DNA from: Marinibacterium sp050389775
Lineage (GTDB): Bacteria > Pseudomonadota > Alphaproteobacteria > Rhodobacterales > Rhodobacteraceae
NCBI RefSeq assembly: GCF_050389775.1
Contig: NZ_CP177144.1
Location: 186,001 to 250,000 of the forward strand
DNA length: 64,000 bases
Direction: 5' to 3'
Shown here: piece after piece, positions 25,999 through 35,045 of the stretch
Numbering within the stretch: position 1 is the stretch's first letter
Layout: each line of letters begins with the position of its first letter
Notes under the pieces: generated by a model
Seen by the model: only the letters and a program-made list of their open reading frames with translations
The model's database searches: none
What the model was told of the DNA's origin: nothing
Position numbers and translations under genes: made by a program

Positions 25999-26155
25999 GC
26001 TCCGCTGACAGCAGCATGACACGGCCGAGGGCGTAGTAGTGGCCGCAGGAACGAGCCTTCGCCCGCAAAACGCGCGCTGAGACCTCGGCACCCTGTGAGC
26101 GCAGACGCTCGCACCAAATCTCTGGCGTGACTGCGTTCTCAAATGTATCGTTCAT
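25916..26155 (-). CDS. Small excisionase-like DNA-binding protein (79 aa)
   Basis: A 79-aa protein: TPEIWCERLRSQGAEVSARV, LRAKARSCGHYYALGRVMLL and SAEHVEAILSVEG match a short winged helix like Xis/AlpA proteins. GGAGG precedes its ATG. It is paralogous to the next gene. The pair probably controls excision directionality or integrase expression; that function is inferred from size, fold and position next to the integrase. Confidence 0.65.
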   Translation of the reverse strand: MNDTFENAVTPEIWCERLRSQGAEVSARVLRAKARSCGHYYALGRVMLLSAEHVEAILSVEGAQVRRGGQAIRTWSRGK

Positions 26156-26291
26156 CTGCGCCTCCAAACCGCTTCTCCGCTAAGATCATGGCCCGCCCAA
26201 ATGGGTCAAGCAAATGAATTTATTACGTTTTCTCAGGAGACCAAAAAGCGGCAAGATCTGGCAGGTTTTCGATCTGATGAAGGAACGTTCA

Positions 26292-26987
26292 ATGCCATTC
26301 CAGTTCAAGCCCGACCCGGACCAGGACAATTTGGTGATTCGTCCGGGCATGTCAGCGCAGCAAAAGGGCTGGATCAGGCGGAAGCAGATCGAGCGTTATC
26401 AGAGCGCGCGACACAAGGAGGCGGAAGAGGCCCGAACCTTTGAACGCTGCTACCGGCGAGGTGAAATGAGCCTCAGCCAGGGGCTTCGTAAATACCGCGG
26501 TCGTCGCGAGCTCACCCAAGATCAGTTGGCAAAAGAACTGGGCTGCTCCGTACGAGCCTATCGAGGCTACGAAAGCGGAGAGCGCGACATGCCAAGCTCC
26601 CTACTCCTGCAGATTTTGGCACGCGGAGACGTCGACATGCACGACCTGCTCAACGTTCGCCGCGATCCTGTTTGGGCTGAAACCCGCGATATAGTCATTG
26701 ATCGCTACAACGAGGCCATGGCCCTTCTTTCCCAGCACGATCTCAATTTGCCCGCTGATGCTGAGGCGCCTGCTCGAGAAATCGCAGGTGAGGTAAGCGA
26801 ACTTGGTGCGGTGGAGACGACGTCGGTCCCAAAGCGCGTTGAAGAAGAATGGGCCTACCTTGACCGTTGGTATCGGGAAGGTGGCTGGGGATTAGATGCC
26901 ATCGGAGAAATCTTGAAAGAGCAAGAAGAGGAAGAGCGCCGTGCCGAGCGGAGGTTACGTGACGCGAGGAGAAAAAACCTCGAGTAG
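26292..26987 (+). CDS. XRE-family (Cro/CI helix-turn-helix) regulator
   Basis: A 231-aa protein with a Cro/CI helix-turn-helix in the middle (RRELTQDQLAKELGCSVRA, YRGYESGERDMPS, about residues 75-120). It is flanked by a charged N-terminus and a long Glu/Arg-rich C-terminal helix (EILKEQEEEERRAERRLRD) that may oligomerise. AAGGA lies just before the chosen ATG; longer starts at 26214 and 26277 lack a site. It is divergent from the excisionase-integrase genes and is probably the element's lysogeny-type repressor. Confidence 0.7.
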   Translation: MPFQFKPDPDQDNLVIRPGMSAQQKGWIRRKQIERYQSARHKEAEEARTFERCYRRGEMSLSQGLRKYRGRRELTQDQLAKELGCSVRAYRGYESGERDMPSSLLLQILARGDVDMHDLLNVRRDPVWAETRDIVIDRYNEAMALLSQHDLNLPADAEAPAREIAGEVSELGAVETTSVPKRVEEEWAYLDRWYREGGWGLDAIGEILKEQEEEERRAERRLRDARRKNLE

Positions 26988-27354
26988 TCCGGAATGTTGA
27001 AGACCGTTCCCATGACAAACTTGATCCGCAAATCGGCTTCTTAGGCCTTAAGCGCTATATGACGCCAGGGCGCAAACAAGGGCGGAGAGCTGCCATTCGC
27101 TGCGCCAAGCATGAACGGCGGCGAAGCGGACATAAAGGCTTAGTGTGATCACGTTCCGCTGGTGACCACAATCAACACTAAGCGGCGTCCCATCGGAGCG
27201 ACACTGCTTCACGAGCTCAGGCTCCACTGGCTTACTGTTTCAGATTAGAAAACCTCCGCTCAGCCAGACTAAAAATCCACGCGCCTCGAATGACCGACAA
27301 GGGCAGTTCGCCCCTTTATGTCTGCGCCTAATATATTAACGCCTATCCGCCCAA
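26988..27354. other. Spacer with hairpins between XRE gene and cargo operon
   Basis: No gene in about 365 bp between convergent genes. It holds an inverted repeat CTTAGTGT/ACACTAAG (27139-27146, 27175-27182) and a short hairpin AAGGGCagttcgCCCCTTT near 27299-27316, readable as a terminator for both strands. A segment near 27085-27125 resembles one near 31365-31400. Confidence 0.5.
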
Positions 27355-29760
27355 TTATTCGTCTTCAAAATCAAAATCAAGCTGCTCACTACGGCTAACT
27401 AGTTGAATGGATAGCCGATCATTTTTTAGCTTAATTTGCGCATCCATGTTGATCGCCGGTAGCTCCACTCGGGAAAATCCATCAAAGCGTCCGAACCCAA
27501 AAAAGGTATATGGTACATCTATGCCATATGCACCCGATGATACTGGGACGACAGAGTAGGATCGGTCTTCAGATTTTTTCCCTCCAATGGAGGTCTCAAA
27601 TAGAATTACGCCCTGCTCAAAACCGCCCGCCTTTTCTCGCTTTTTGTCAGCCTCTTTGGACACTTCCTCGAAAGAGAGATCAGCCCTCTTCATGAGTGAA
27701 AGTAGAACTTCCAAGGCGTCAGCCAACTCAGCTCGCTGTTCCTGAGGATTCTGGGCTCTTCTAAATTCAAGTAACTCTTCCACTAACTTACCTACAAGGA
27801 AGCTTAAAACCTGCTTGTTCGGCATTTCCTGCGTCCAGGCAGCTTCTTCGCTCTTTTTAATTTTCTCAGGTACTTTGTCGCGAATGAGCTTCCCCATCGG
27901 TGCTATTGAACGGGTTCGCTTCGCCTGCCGGGCGCTGCTTGCGATCACAGTACAGCCAGCCTTCTGCAACTGATAATATGCATGCGCTAACGTTGAGCCG
28001 CGTAAAATGATGGGGACGTCTAACTCGCGGCATGCCGCCGCAGCTTCTTCAAGGAACTGATTGTCGCGCATCAAATTCACATCAATCGGCGCAAGCTCTA
28101 ATGCGACCCTCCCACGAGTGGCGACACGATCCCTAATTCCACAAAGGTCATCGCGCGACTTAATTGGAAAAGATTGCAACGCAGGGCGTTCCGGATTTGG
28201 TTGCTCATCCTCGACATGGGTCCAGTACCACGGTACGTGGAATGTGTCTCCACCGCTTGTTACGCAGCCAACGAACCACATAATGTGGACGGGCTTGCCG
28301 AGGCGGCGTGCTATTTCTAGTGATCGACCTGCGATTTCTCGTGCCTCTGAAATTGAAGCACACTGGCTCCTCGCCACTTCGTTCTTTACCCTCGACGTCT
28401 GCCAGCTTCCGTCTGGCTTCGGGAGAATGCAGTGAGATTTATACTGAGGCGTGTAAGATATGTTCTTGGTAGGGACATGAACGTCGATGATATCGTAAGG
28501 GTAATACTGTAGTGCATCTGCAAATCCCCAGTTCACATGGATCTCCACTTCAGGAGAATCCGGTCGCGCCAAAGCCCACGCGCTTGCCCTCGCTGGTATA
28601 AGCCGATGTGTAACAAAGCAAAATTCAGAACAGTCCAAGCCAAATTCCGTTTGCAAATTCATAGCTTGCTCAATGCACCAGCGAGCAGCTTCCGAAGGAG
28701 TCAAGCCTTCGCTCTTGGGGAGGTTTGTTAGCTTCTCTGACCCACGACGAATAGACGTTCGAATGATGATGTCGTCTGGACCGACGGTTTCCAAAAACTC
28801 ACGAGTTAGCGACTCAACGAATTCCTCATCGCCAGCATAAATATCGTCCGGCAATAAGAAAAATAGTAACGGGATATTTCCTTCATTAACGGTCCAGAGC
28901 TCTTCCAGAACTGCAAGCTTATCCCAAGTCTTCTTTGATTCCGGCGTGGCGGGCTTTATCACCTTCCCGTTGCTGACCTCTCCTGCGTGCACCTTCGGAA
29001 TGCGCACTTGAAACGGATTCACCCCAAAAAGATCTTCTGTCTCCTCATCAATTTGCACGATGAAGAAGCCGCGTGCGCCGAAGACCCACTCAAGGTTAAC
29101 ACGACAATGCGACTGCTGCAGGAGAACAGAGTTTACCCAAGCTGCAATAGCGCCAAAACTACGCGGATCACTGGGGCGAATATAGGGAGACAAGCCATTT
29201 AGTTCGTCGGCGGAAATATCACGCTGAGTGTTAAGGCGGCCTTCTGTTTCAGCTCCGCTTACCGATACAGAGCTGACTTGCCAATGATCACGAGTTTTAG
29301 ATATACGCAGAAGGTTTCCAAATTCCCCATGGAATTGTGGGTGCACGAACTCCTGTAAGACGATCGCAACTTTTCGTTCGCCCGCATTTTCCTTTACTTT
29401 TTGGATTGCGTCGCGAAGTCGATCGTGTGTTGTTTTCGAGTTCAGATCCAGCAGCGGCACACTGAGAAATGTACCTCGCTCCCAGATCGATTCATCCAGA
29501 ACACTGGATCGCACTATTACGGACTTCCCAGGGGCCAGAATTTCTAGTGCATCTTTTCCGGATATCTCGCTCAGCAAAGATTTCGGTTGTTGCAGTAAGT
29601 GTTCTATTGCTTCGCAGCTATAGAGTACAAACTGAGGTACCCAAGCCCTCGGAAGAGAGAGCAGCATTGCGCCCTTAGGCCCGTACACGGAGCTGAGGGC
29701 AGAGGCCTCCTCCCACTCAAGCCTCGCCGTTGCTTCAGACAAGAGCCGTCCTTGGATCAT
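27355..29760 (-). CDS. PEP-synthase/PPDK-like protein fused to MazG-like pyrophosphohydrolase
   Basis: An 801-aa soluble protein that I do not recognise as a known enzyme. Residues about 20-250 resemble the PEP/pyruvate-binding ATP-grasp of PpsA/PPDK: VYGPKGAMLLSLPRAWVPQF, SVIVRSSVLDES, AIVLQEFV and LEWVFGARGFFIVQ (usually DIEWA...lyiLQ). A second, more decayed copy follows (DDIIIRTSIRRGSE, FVTHRLIPARASAW, HVNWGFADAL). Around 590-610, RGSTLAHAYYQLQKAG aligns with the swivelling phospho-His domain (GGxxSHxAIxARxxG). Residues about 622-722 are a MazG-like NTP pyrophosphohydrolase: LIRDKVPEKI, EELLEFRR, ELADALE. The last 60 residues are unassigned. The ATG overlaps the upstream gene (ATGA). Function is unknown; nucleotide turnover is inferred. 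Confidence 0.65.
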   Translation of the reverse strand: MIQGRLLSEATARLEWEEASALSSVYGPKGAMLLSLPRAWVPQFVLYSCEAIEHLLQQPKSLLSEISGKDALEILAPGKSVIVRSSVLDESIWERGTFLSVPLLDLNSKTTHDRLRDAIQKVKENAGERKVAIVLQEFVHPQFHGEFGNLLRISKTRDHWQVSSVSVSGAETEGRLNTQRDISADELNGLSPYIRPSDPRSFGAIAAWVNSVLLQQSHCRVNLEWVFGARGFFIVQIDEETEDLFGVNPFQVRIPKVHAGEVSNGKVIKPATPESKKTWDKLAVLEELWTVNEGNIPLLFFLLPDDIYAGDEEFVESLTREFLETVGPDDIIIRTSIRRGSEKLTNLPKSEGLTPSEAARWCIEQAMNLQTEFGLDCSEFCFVTHRLIPARASAWALARPDSPEVEIHVNWGFADALQYYPYDIIDVHVPTKNISYTPQYKSHCILPKPDGSWQTSRVKNEVARSQCASISEAREIAGRSLEIARRLGKPVHIMWFVGCVTSGGDTFHVPWYWTHVEDEQPNPERPALQSFPIKSRDDLCGIRDRVATRGRVALELAPIDVNLMRDNQFLEEAAAACRELDVPIILRGSTLAHAYYQLQKAGCTVIASSARQAKRTRSIAPMGKLIRDKVPEKIKKSEEAAWTQEMPNKQVLSFLVGKLVEELLEFRRAQNPQEQRAELADALEVLLSLMKRADLSFEEVSKEADKKREKAGGFEQGVILFETSIGGKKSEDRSYSVVPVSSGAYGIDVPYTFFGFGRFDGFSRVELPAINMDAQIKLKNDRLSIQLVSRSEQLDFDFEDE

Positions 29761-30413
29761 TTTTTCTCTAATGTCCCAAATACGGCATTAGCGATATTTG
29801 AAAGAAGCCCACTGACACCATCAGAAAAATACCCAATCAAAAAAGCCAAAGCCGGTGATGCTGCAGCAAATCTAGCAGGATCAGCCGTTTGCCCACCGAC
29901 ATATCCGCCATTCGCCAATGCTAGCACCGCAAGCGCATAGACACCGCCAAGGCAAGGAATTAGGAGTCGCCAGTACCTTCTGTCCTGATGCCACCTCCCC
30001 GTTGCAGCTGCGTGCACAAGCCATTTGATCGAGAAGGTAATTCCGCCAACGCAGCCGGTGAAAAATAGCGCCACAAGTCTAGCTTCCACCGAGAATACAA
30101 GTGGAGGCTCACCTATATCTGCTGAAAAATTTATCACCTGATTGCCAAGAGCCAGAAAGCCACCAGCCAAAAGGACGCAGACAAGCAATCCTCCGACCAG
30201 AATTCTTGCCTCAATCTTGATTTCGGCCCGCGCTTCGCTCGGGAATTTGGACGTCCACTCCCATGGCTTGCGGCCATCCGTGTACTCGTCTTTTGGCGTC
30301 AGACGCGGTGCCGCCTTAGTCGCCAACGAAGGAGAAACGCCATCGCTTCCAGCGATTGCAGATTGAGCCTCTTCCGAAGTATTTCGCAAATCCTGTTTCA
30401 GAGTGCTTTCCAA
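29757..30413 (-). CDS. Membrane protein with four predicted helices (218 aa)
   Basis: Unrecognised. A charged cytoplasmic N-terminus of about 70 residues (many Glu/Lys, KPWEWTSKFP) precedes four probable membrane helices: ILVGGLLVCVLLAGGFLAL, LVALFFTGCVGGITFSIKWL, LLIPCLGGVYALAVLALANG and ALAFLIGYFSDGVSGLL. A short tail ends NAVFGTLEKK. The start is TTG, inside the end of the HIT-like gene; the stop overlaps the next start. Its place between two nucleotide-handling proteins suggests a membrane effector or sensor of a multi-gene system; this is inference. Confidence 0.65.
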   Translation of the reverse strand: MESTLKQDLRNTSEEAQSAIAGSDGVSPSLATKAAPRLTPKDEYTDGRKPWEWTSKFPSEARAEIKIEARILVGGLLVCVLLAGGFLALGNQVINFSADIGEPPLVFSVEARLVALFFTGCVGGITFSIKWLVHAAATGRWHQDRRYWRLLIPCLGGVYALAVLALANGGYVGGQTADPARFAAASPALAFLIGYFSDGVSGLLSNIANAVFGTLEKK

Positions 30414-31045
30414 GCTTCAACGGTGCGACGAACGCAGGCTTCATGTGTAAATCGGCGGTAATCCCACTCTTCAGCCTTGCCTGCCAACTTGGCAACAATC
30501 TTCCGGAATAGCTGCGATGTGGGGGCCTCGCCACCTTGTGAAACATACGCGCTGGTAACGTCACCAAAAGCATAGTACTCATCACCGCCGTCGATCGAAC
30601 CATAGGCTTCTTCGATGTCGCACCTTGTCCACGACACGCGAGCTGCCCGCGCTGCACTTCGAAATGCCTCAAAGCTGAAGGGGGCATCCAGAATTACATG
30701 AAGGTGTGCATAATCTGTACCGCACCCGACTACAGATCCGGGACGCCTTGGCCCATGCTCGAACCATAGGACCTGACTTGATGGCATCGCGTTAGCCACC
30801 GGCGCAATAATGCTTCGGATGTCAGTTGCTCTACGAGCGAAGAGATGCTCATGAAGATTGATACTTGGCTCTCGCGGAATGACGAGGTGCCAATGAGGAA
30901 TTACTGAGCCCAGTGTCGGGGCGACCACGTAGTCTGGTGTCTGGGCGAGTACAGTGTTCCAGACCGACTGGTCGGTGGCTTCGGCCGTCAGCAGACCAGA
31001 AAAGCGGCTACCGTTGCTTTCCGAGTACCGAATAGAGTCCAGCAT
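30398..31045 (-). CDS. HIT-like (histidine triad superfamily) protein
   Basis: A 215-aa protein resembling the HIT fold: VVAPTLGSVIPHWHLVIP is the usual first strand pair, WFEHGPR the middle, and CGTDYAHLHVIL the triad region. Only two of the three triad histidines are obvious (HLH), with Tyr at the first position, so activity is uncertain. HIT proteins hydrolyse or transfer nucleoside monophosphates. It is the first gene of the three-gene operon; the ATG with GGAG eight bases upstream was chosen over one 15 codons earlier. Confidence 0.6.
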   Translation of the reverse strand: MLDSIRYSESNGSRFSGLLTAEATDQSVWNTVLAQTPDYVVAPTLGSVIPHWHLVIPREPSINLHEHLFARRATDIRSIIAPVANAMPSSQVLWFEHGPRRPGSVVGCGTDYAHLHVILDAPFSFEAFRSAARAARVSWTRCDIEEAYGSIDGGDEYYAFGDVTSAYVSQGGEAPTSQLFRKIVAKLAGKAEEWDYRRFTHEACVRRTVEAWKAL

Positions 31046-31626
31046 TGTCTCTGCTCCGTTATTTTCGATCATATATAGCAGATGAGCCATCAGCGTCCAC
31101 GCCCTTAGTTAGCCATAAACTCGACGCGGAAATCAGGGCTAGGATTGAGAAAATCACCTATTTTCAGATACTTGAATGGATTTCTGCCTGTGCATCTGGC
31201 CGTTGTCACATTCGCCGCGATCGTTACAACGGCTCCTGACCGCTAAACGTTCGCACGGCCGTTGATTCAGGATGCAATCTTCCTTCACTGCTGCTTCGCT
31301 TGAAGGGCAACGTTGGGCACCTGCAGTCATCCGCGACGCGTAGTATGAAGGGCGGCTTAAGGCTGGGACCGTCCATCCGCTGCGCCTGGCACGAAGGTCG
31401 GCTTCGGGCCGGGAGTGCCGATTGACGTTTCGGCTGAGGTCCGTAGAGCAGATGGCTGCCATCTGCCAACGGAGGCCTTTCCTGCCGTTCTTTCATCCGG
31501 TCGATCACTCCGCAGTAAGTTACATGCCTGGTGCGGATGAGCGCATTTCATACGCAGTTTTCCCGTCCTGGACAGCCACGCGATCTTGGGCCAAGCTACC
31601 GGAACTTCTTAAGTTTCGGTTCCTGA
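31046..31626. other. Non-coding spacer between cargo blocks
   Basis: About 580 bp between divergent genes. Several 60-100 codon frames overlap each other in Arg/Ser/Pro-rich shadow composition and have no ribosome sites. The stretch CCGTCCATCCGCTGCGCC with flanking GAAGGTCGGCTTCGGGCC resembles common alphaproteobacterial spacer sequence. Promoters of both cargo blocks should lie here; none is clear. Confidence 0.45.
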
Positions 31627-34473
31627 TTGACCTCCGCTAACGCTCTCTGCCCCATCTGTAACCAGAACGTCGCTGGTATCATTCCAGCGCCGCGGCACGT
31701 CTTGGAATGGGGCAGCCTGAGCTCGGCGGAGCAGATGCAAATGCTTGGCGCTCTTGCTGGCGCCTTGTCGAGCGGCATATCACGGCTTCGTACGTCTACC
31801 TTCCTCGGTCATTTCCATTTCGTGCTGGATGACAGGGGCCGGCTGACGACCGGTGGCGCCGACCCACTCCTGCCCCTTCTTGGTGAACACATCGACAAGG
31901 CCACATCGGTCGACTTGGCCGTCGCCTTCGCAATGGACAGTGGCGTCGCACTGCTCGAGCCTTGGCTGAGGGAGCTTCTGGCCCGCAAAGGGCGCCTGCG
32001 CATCATCGTGGGCGACTATCTCGACACGACTGACCCCGCCGCCCTACGCCGACTTCTGGATCTGGATGGCGCCGAGCTCTTCGTGTTCGAGACCCGAGGT
32101 CTGAGCTTCCACCCCAAGGCTTGGCTTTTCCGTGCGGCGGATGCCTCGGGCATGGCGGTTGTGGGCAGCTCAAACCTGTCGAAGTCCGCGCTGGAGGAGG
32201 GCGTGGAGTGGAACCTCCATTCCGAAGCCGCGACGGATCAGGTTGCGGATGCCTTCGAGGACCTACTGCGCAGGCAACAGGTTGCGCCGCTCACCGAGGA
32301 GTGGGTCGAAAGCTACGCACGCCGCCGTCGCGCGCAGCCGCTGCCTGAGTTCTCCCGTAAAATGGTCGAGGATGAGGGCCCGCCTCCGGAGCCGCACCCG
32401 ATCCAAGTCGAAGCTCTGGAGGCTTTGCAGGCTACGCGTCAGACGGGGCATCGGGCCGGGCTCGTCGTTCTTGCAACCGGGCTCGGGAAGACCTGGCTGG
32501 CGGCCTTTGATACCCAGCGGGCCAATGCCGACCGTGTCTTGTTTGTCGCACATCGGGACGAGATCCTGACACAGGCCATGTCTGCTTTCCGGAAGGTGCG
32601 CCCCGAGGCCCGCATGGGCCGCTACAGCGGGACGGAGAAAGAGGCCGACGCCGATATTCTCTTTGCTTCGATCCAAACCCTTGGCCGGGCCCAGCACCTG
32701 AGGCGTTTTGCGCCGGATCGCTTCGACTACATTGTCGTCGACGAATTCCACCATGCCGCCGCGCGGACCTATCAGAACCTGATCGACCATTTCACACCCC
32801 GCTTCCTGCTTGGGCTGACCGCCACCCCGGACAGGACAGACGGTGGCGACCTGCTAGGGCTCTGCGGTGAAAACTTGGTGTACCAATGCGACCTCTTCCG
32901 CGGAATCGAGGCTGGCCGGCTGTCTCCCTTCCACTATTTCGGCGTGCCGGACGACATCGACTATGCGCAGATCCCTTGGCGGTCCGGCCAGCTCGACCCG
33001 ACCGAGCTTGAGGCACAACTGGCGACCACTGCCCGCGCCGAAAACGCGCTGGAACAGTTCCGTAAACGGGCAAAGGGCCCTGCGATCGGTTTTTGCTGCT
33101 CGAAGCGGCATGCTGACTACATGGCCCAGTTCTTCCGCGACGCGGGGCTGCGGGCCGTCGCCGTCCACTCAGGCGAGGACTCGGCGCCGCGTGCCTCTTC
33201 GCTGACCCAGCTGGGCGCAGGAGAGCTGGATATCCTCTTTGCCGTCGACATGTTCAACGAAGGCGTCGACGTGCCCGAGATTGGCACCGTGCTGATGCTT
33301 CGCCCAACCGAAAGCGCGATCATCTGGCTTCAGCAGCTGGGTCGCGGGTTGCGCAAGTTCGAGGGCAAGGTGCTCCAGGTCATCGACTATATCGGGAACC
33401 ACAGGTCTTTCCTGACCAAGGTGGCGACCCTGACCGGCGCCGGGGCGGGCGACCGGTCCATTACCCGCAAGCTGGACGAGTGGGAGCGTGGAGAACTGAC
33501 CATGCCGCCCGGCTGCGAAGTGACTTACGAGCTTGAAACCATCGACATCCTGCGCACGCTTCTGAAACCCAAGGAAGGCGCGGCAGAGCTTGAGGCCTTT
33601 TATCTGGACTTCCGCGACAGGCAGGGCGTGCGACCAACGGCGATCGAGGTCTTCCGCAACGGCTTTGACCCGAGGGCGACTGGGCACGGCAGCTGGTTCA
33701 GCTTCGTACGTGACATGGGCGATCCGCTGCCCGAAGAAGTCTTCGCCAGCCATGCGCGATTGCTGGCGGATATTGAGCGACCGAAGCGCTACACGGCTGA
33801 AGCACTCGCAGCCATAGAGGCAATCCTTGCAGGGCAGCAACCTCGGAGCGGTACTGAAGCCCTGGGGTTCGATCCGCATTTTAGCGATGGCCGCAACGGC
33901 TGGCAGCTGACACGCCCAAGTCGCGGAGCGGCTCTGCGCGAGCTCGCGCAAGAATTGATTGCCTGGCGAAAGGCTGAAACCCCTGGCACTGAGGTTGCGG
34001 AGCCCGAAGCGCCGTTCGTTCATCGATCAAAGGGCCTGCAGCTTTGGCAGCGATACCTCGCCCCCGAAATCGCCGAAGCCTTTGGTGTCGAGTACAAGCA
34101 AAACGTCTGGCGCACCGGCATCCTACCGATCCGGGAAAAGAACGCTCTGATCTTACTCGCCAACGTCTCGACCCAAGATCTGGTCTACGAGAATGGATTC
34201 CTGGGGCCGGATCGCCTGCGTTGGTTCAGCCAGAACCGAACGACGCAAGACGGTCGCCATGGCCGGATCATCTCAGGCAAAGAAGATGAGGAAGTCCACC
34301 TCTTCGTGCGCCGTGGCAACAAGGTGAACGGCAAGGTGAACCCCTTCATCTACTGCGGGAAACCCCGTTTCCTGTCCTGGGAGGGCGAGAAGCCGATTGC
34401 TGTGACCTGGCAACTTACCGAGCCAGTGCCGATAGCGCTGCAGGCAGAGCTCGGTGTGCCTGGCCCAATCTGA
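31627..34473 (+). CDS. PLD-nuclease/SF2 helicase/DUF3427 protein
   Basis: A 948-aa protein. N-terminal short CPICNQN Cys pair; phospholipase-D-like domain (about 60-220) with HPKAWLF and GSSNLSKSAL (HxK...GSxN). SF2 helicase follows: Walker A ATGLGKTW, motif II VDEFHHA, motif III GLTATPDR, motif VI QQLGRGLRKFEGK. The C-terminal region resembles DUF3427 (GFLGPDRLRWFSQNRT). Such nuclease-helicase proteins are common in genomic islands and are suspected in defence or DNA processing. The frame starts at TTG; an ATG 36 codons later is possible but would drop the Cys motif. Confidence 0.8.
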   Translation: MTSANALCPICNQNVAGIIPAPRHVLEWGSLSSAEQMQMLGALAGALSSGISRLRTSTFLGHFHFVLDDRGRLTTGGADPLLPLLGEHIDKATSVDLAVAFAMDSGVALLEPWLRELLARKGRLRIIVGDYLDTTDPAALRRLLDLDGAELFVFETRGLSFHPKAWLFRAADASGMAVVGSSNLSKSALEEGVEWNLHSEAATDQVADAFEDLLRRQQVAPLTEEWVESYARRRRAQPLPEFSRKMVEDEGPPPEPHPIQVEALEALQATRQTGHRAGLVVLATGLGKTWLAAFDTQRANADRVLFVAHRDEILTQAMSAFRKVRPEARMGRYSGTEKEADADILFASIQTLGRAQHLRRFAPDRFDYIVVDEFHHAAARTYQNLIDHFTPRFLLGLTATPDRTDGGDLLGLCGENLVYQCDLFRGIEAGRLSPFHYFGVPDDIDYAQIPWRSGQLDPTELEAQLATTARAENALEQFRKRAKGPAIGFCCSKRHADYMAQFFRDAGLRAVAVHSGEDSAPRASSLTQLGAGELDILFAVDMFNEGVDVPEIGTVLMLRPTESAIIWLQQLGRGLRKFEGKVLQVIDYIGNHRSFLTKVATLTGAGAGDRSITRKLDEWERGELTMPPGCEVTYELETIDILRTLLKPKEGAAELEAFYLDFRDRQGVRPTAIEVFRNGFDPRATGHGSWFSFVRDMGDPLPEEVFASHARLLADIERPKRYTAEALAAIEAILAGQQPRSGTEALGFDPHFSDGRNGWQLTRPSRGAALRELAQELIAWRKAETPGTEVAEPEAPFVHRSKGLQLWQRYLAPEIAEAFGVEYKQNVWRTGILPIREKNALILLANVSTQDLVYENGFLGPDRLRWFSQNRTTQDGRHGRIISGKEDEEVHLFVRRGNKVNGKVNPFIYCGKPRFLSWEGEKPIAVTWQLTEPVPIALQAELGVPGPI

Positions 34474-34478
34474 GGCTT

Positions 34479-35045
34479 CTAGGCGCCGGCAGACCGCGGC
34501 TCGGCGTCTTTCCAATGTGAATTCACCGGAAGACTGCGCGCACGACGGCTGATCGCCTCGAATTGCACCGGACAATAGTCCCAGACATCTACCCCGACGT
34601 TCACCGCGTTCCGCGTCCCTGCCCAATTCTCATGAACGTGACCGAAGAGTTGTAGAGCGCCACGCCGGGCGTGCTCCCAGGTGATCATGGGGTAATGGCA
34701 GAGGGTCAGAGGGGGCTCCTTAGGCGCATCCTCCACTTGCGCGAGATGGCCAATACTGTCCCAAGGCAGCGAGCGCGTCGCAGCGCCATCATGGTTGCCG
34801 ATGACCAGATGACGCCGCGCACCTGGCAGCTGCTGAAAGATGCCGTGTAGCCAGGCCTCATCGTCAGATCGTTTTCCCCAGGCAAAATCACCCACGATCC
34901 ATAGATCGTCCTCTGGGCCGACCTTGGACCAAAGGTTCTCCAGCAGCGCGCCGTCCATATGGCTGGCGCTGCGGAATGGACGTTTGCAGAAACCGATGAT
35001 CGCCTCATGCCCGAAATGCAGGTCCGCCGTGTACCAATGCGCCAT
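34479..35045 (-). CDS. Calcineurin-like metallophosphoesterase
   Basis: A 188-aa phosphoesterase: TADLHFGHEAI (metal Asp and His), WIVGDFAWG, LVIGNHDG (Asn-His), LCHYPMITW and FGHVHENW are the full dimetal set. The family includes nucleases and phosphodiesterases acting on nucleotides. Its ATG overlaps the OrfA-like stop (ATGA), making it the last gene of the mob transcript, and it ends 5 bp from the convergent helicase stop. Confidence 0.85.
   Translation of the reverse strand: MAHWYTADLHFGHEAIIGFCKRPFRSASHMDGALLENLWSKVGPEDDLWIVGDFAWGKRSDDEAWLHGIFQQLPGARRHLVIGNHDGAATRSLPWDSIGHLAQVEDAPKEPPLTLCHYPMITWEHARRGALQLFGHVHENWAGTRNAVNVGVDVWDYCPVQFEAISRRARSLPVNSHWKDAEPRSAGA

Noticed and set aside
31154..31551. 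Three overlapping small minus-strand frames in the cargo spacer
   Set aside because: Mutually overlapping, no ribosome sites, composition of antisense or spacer.
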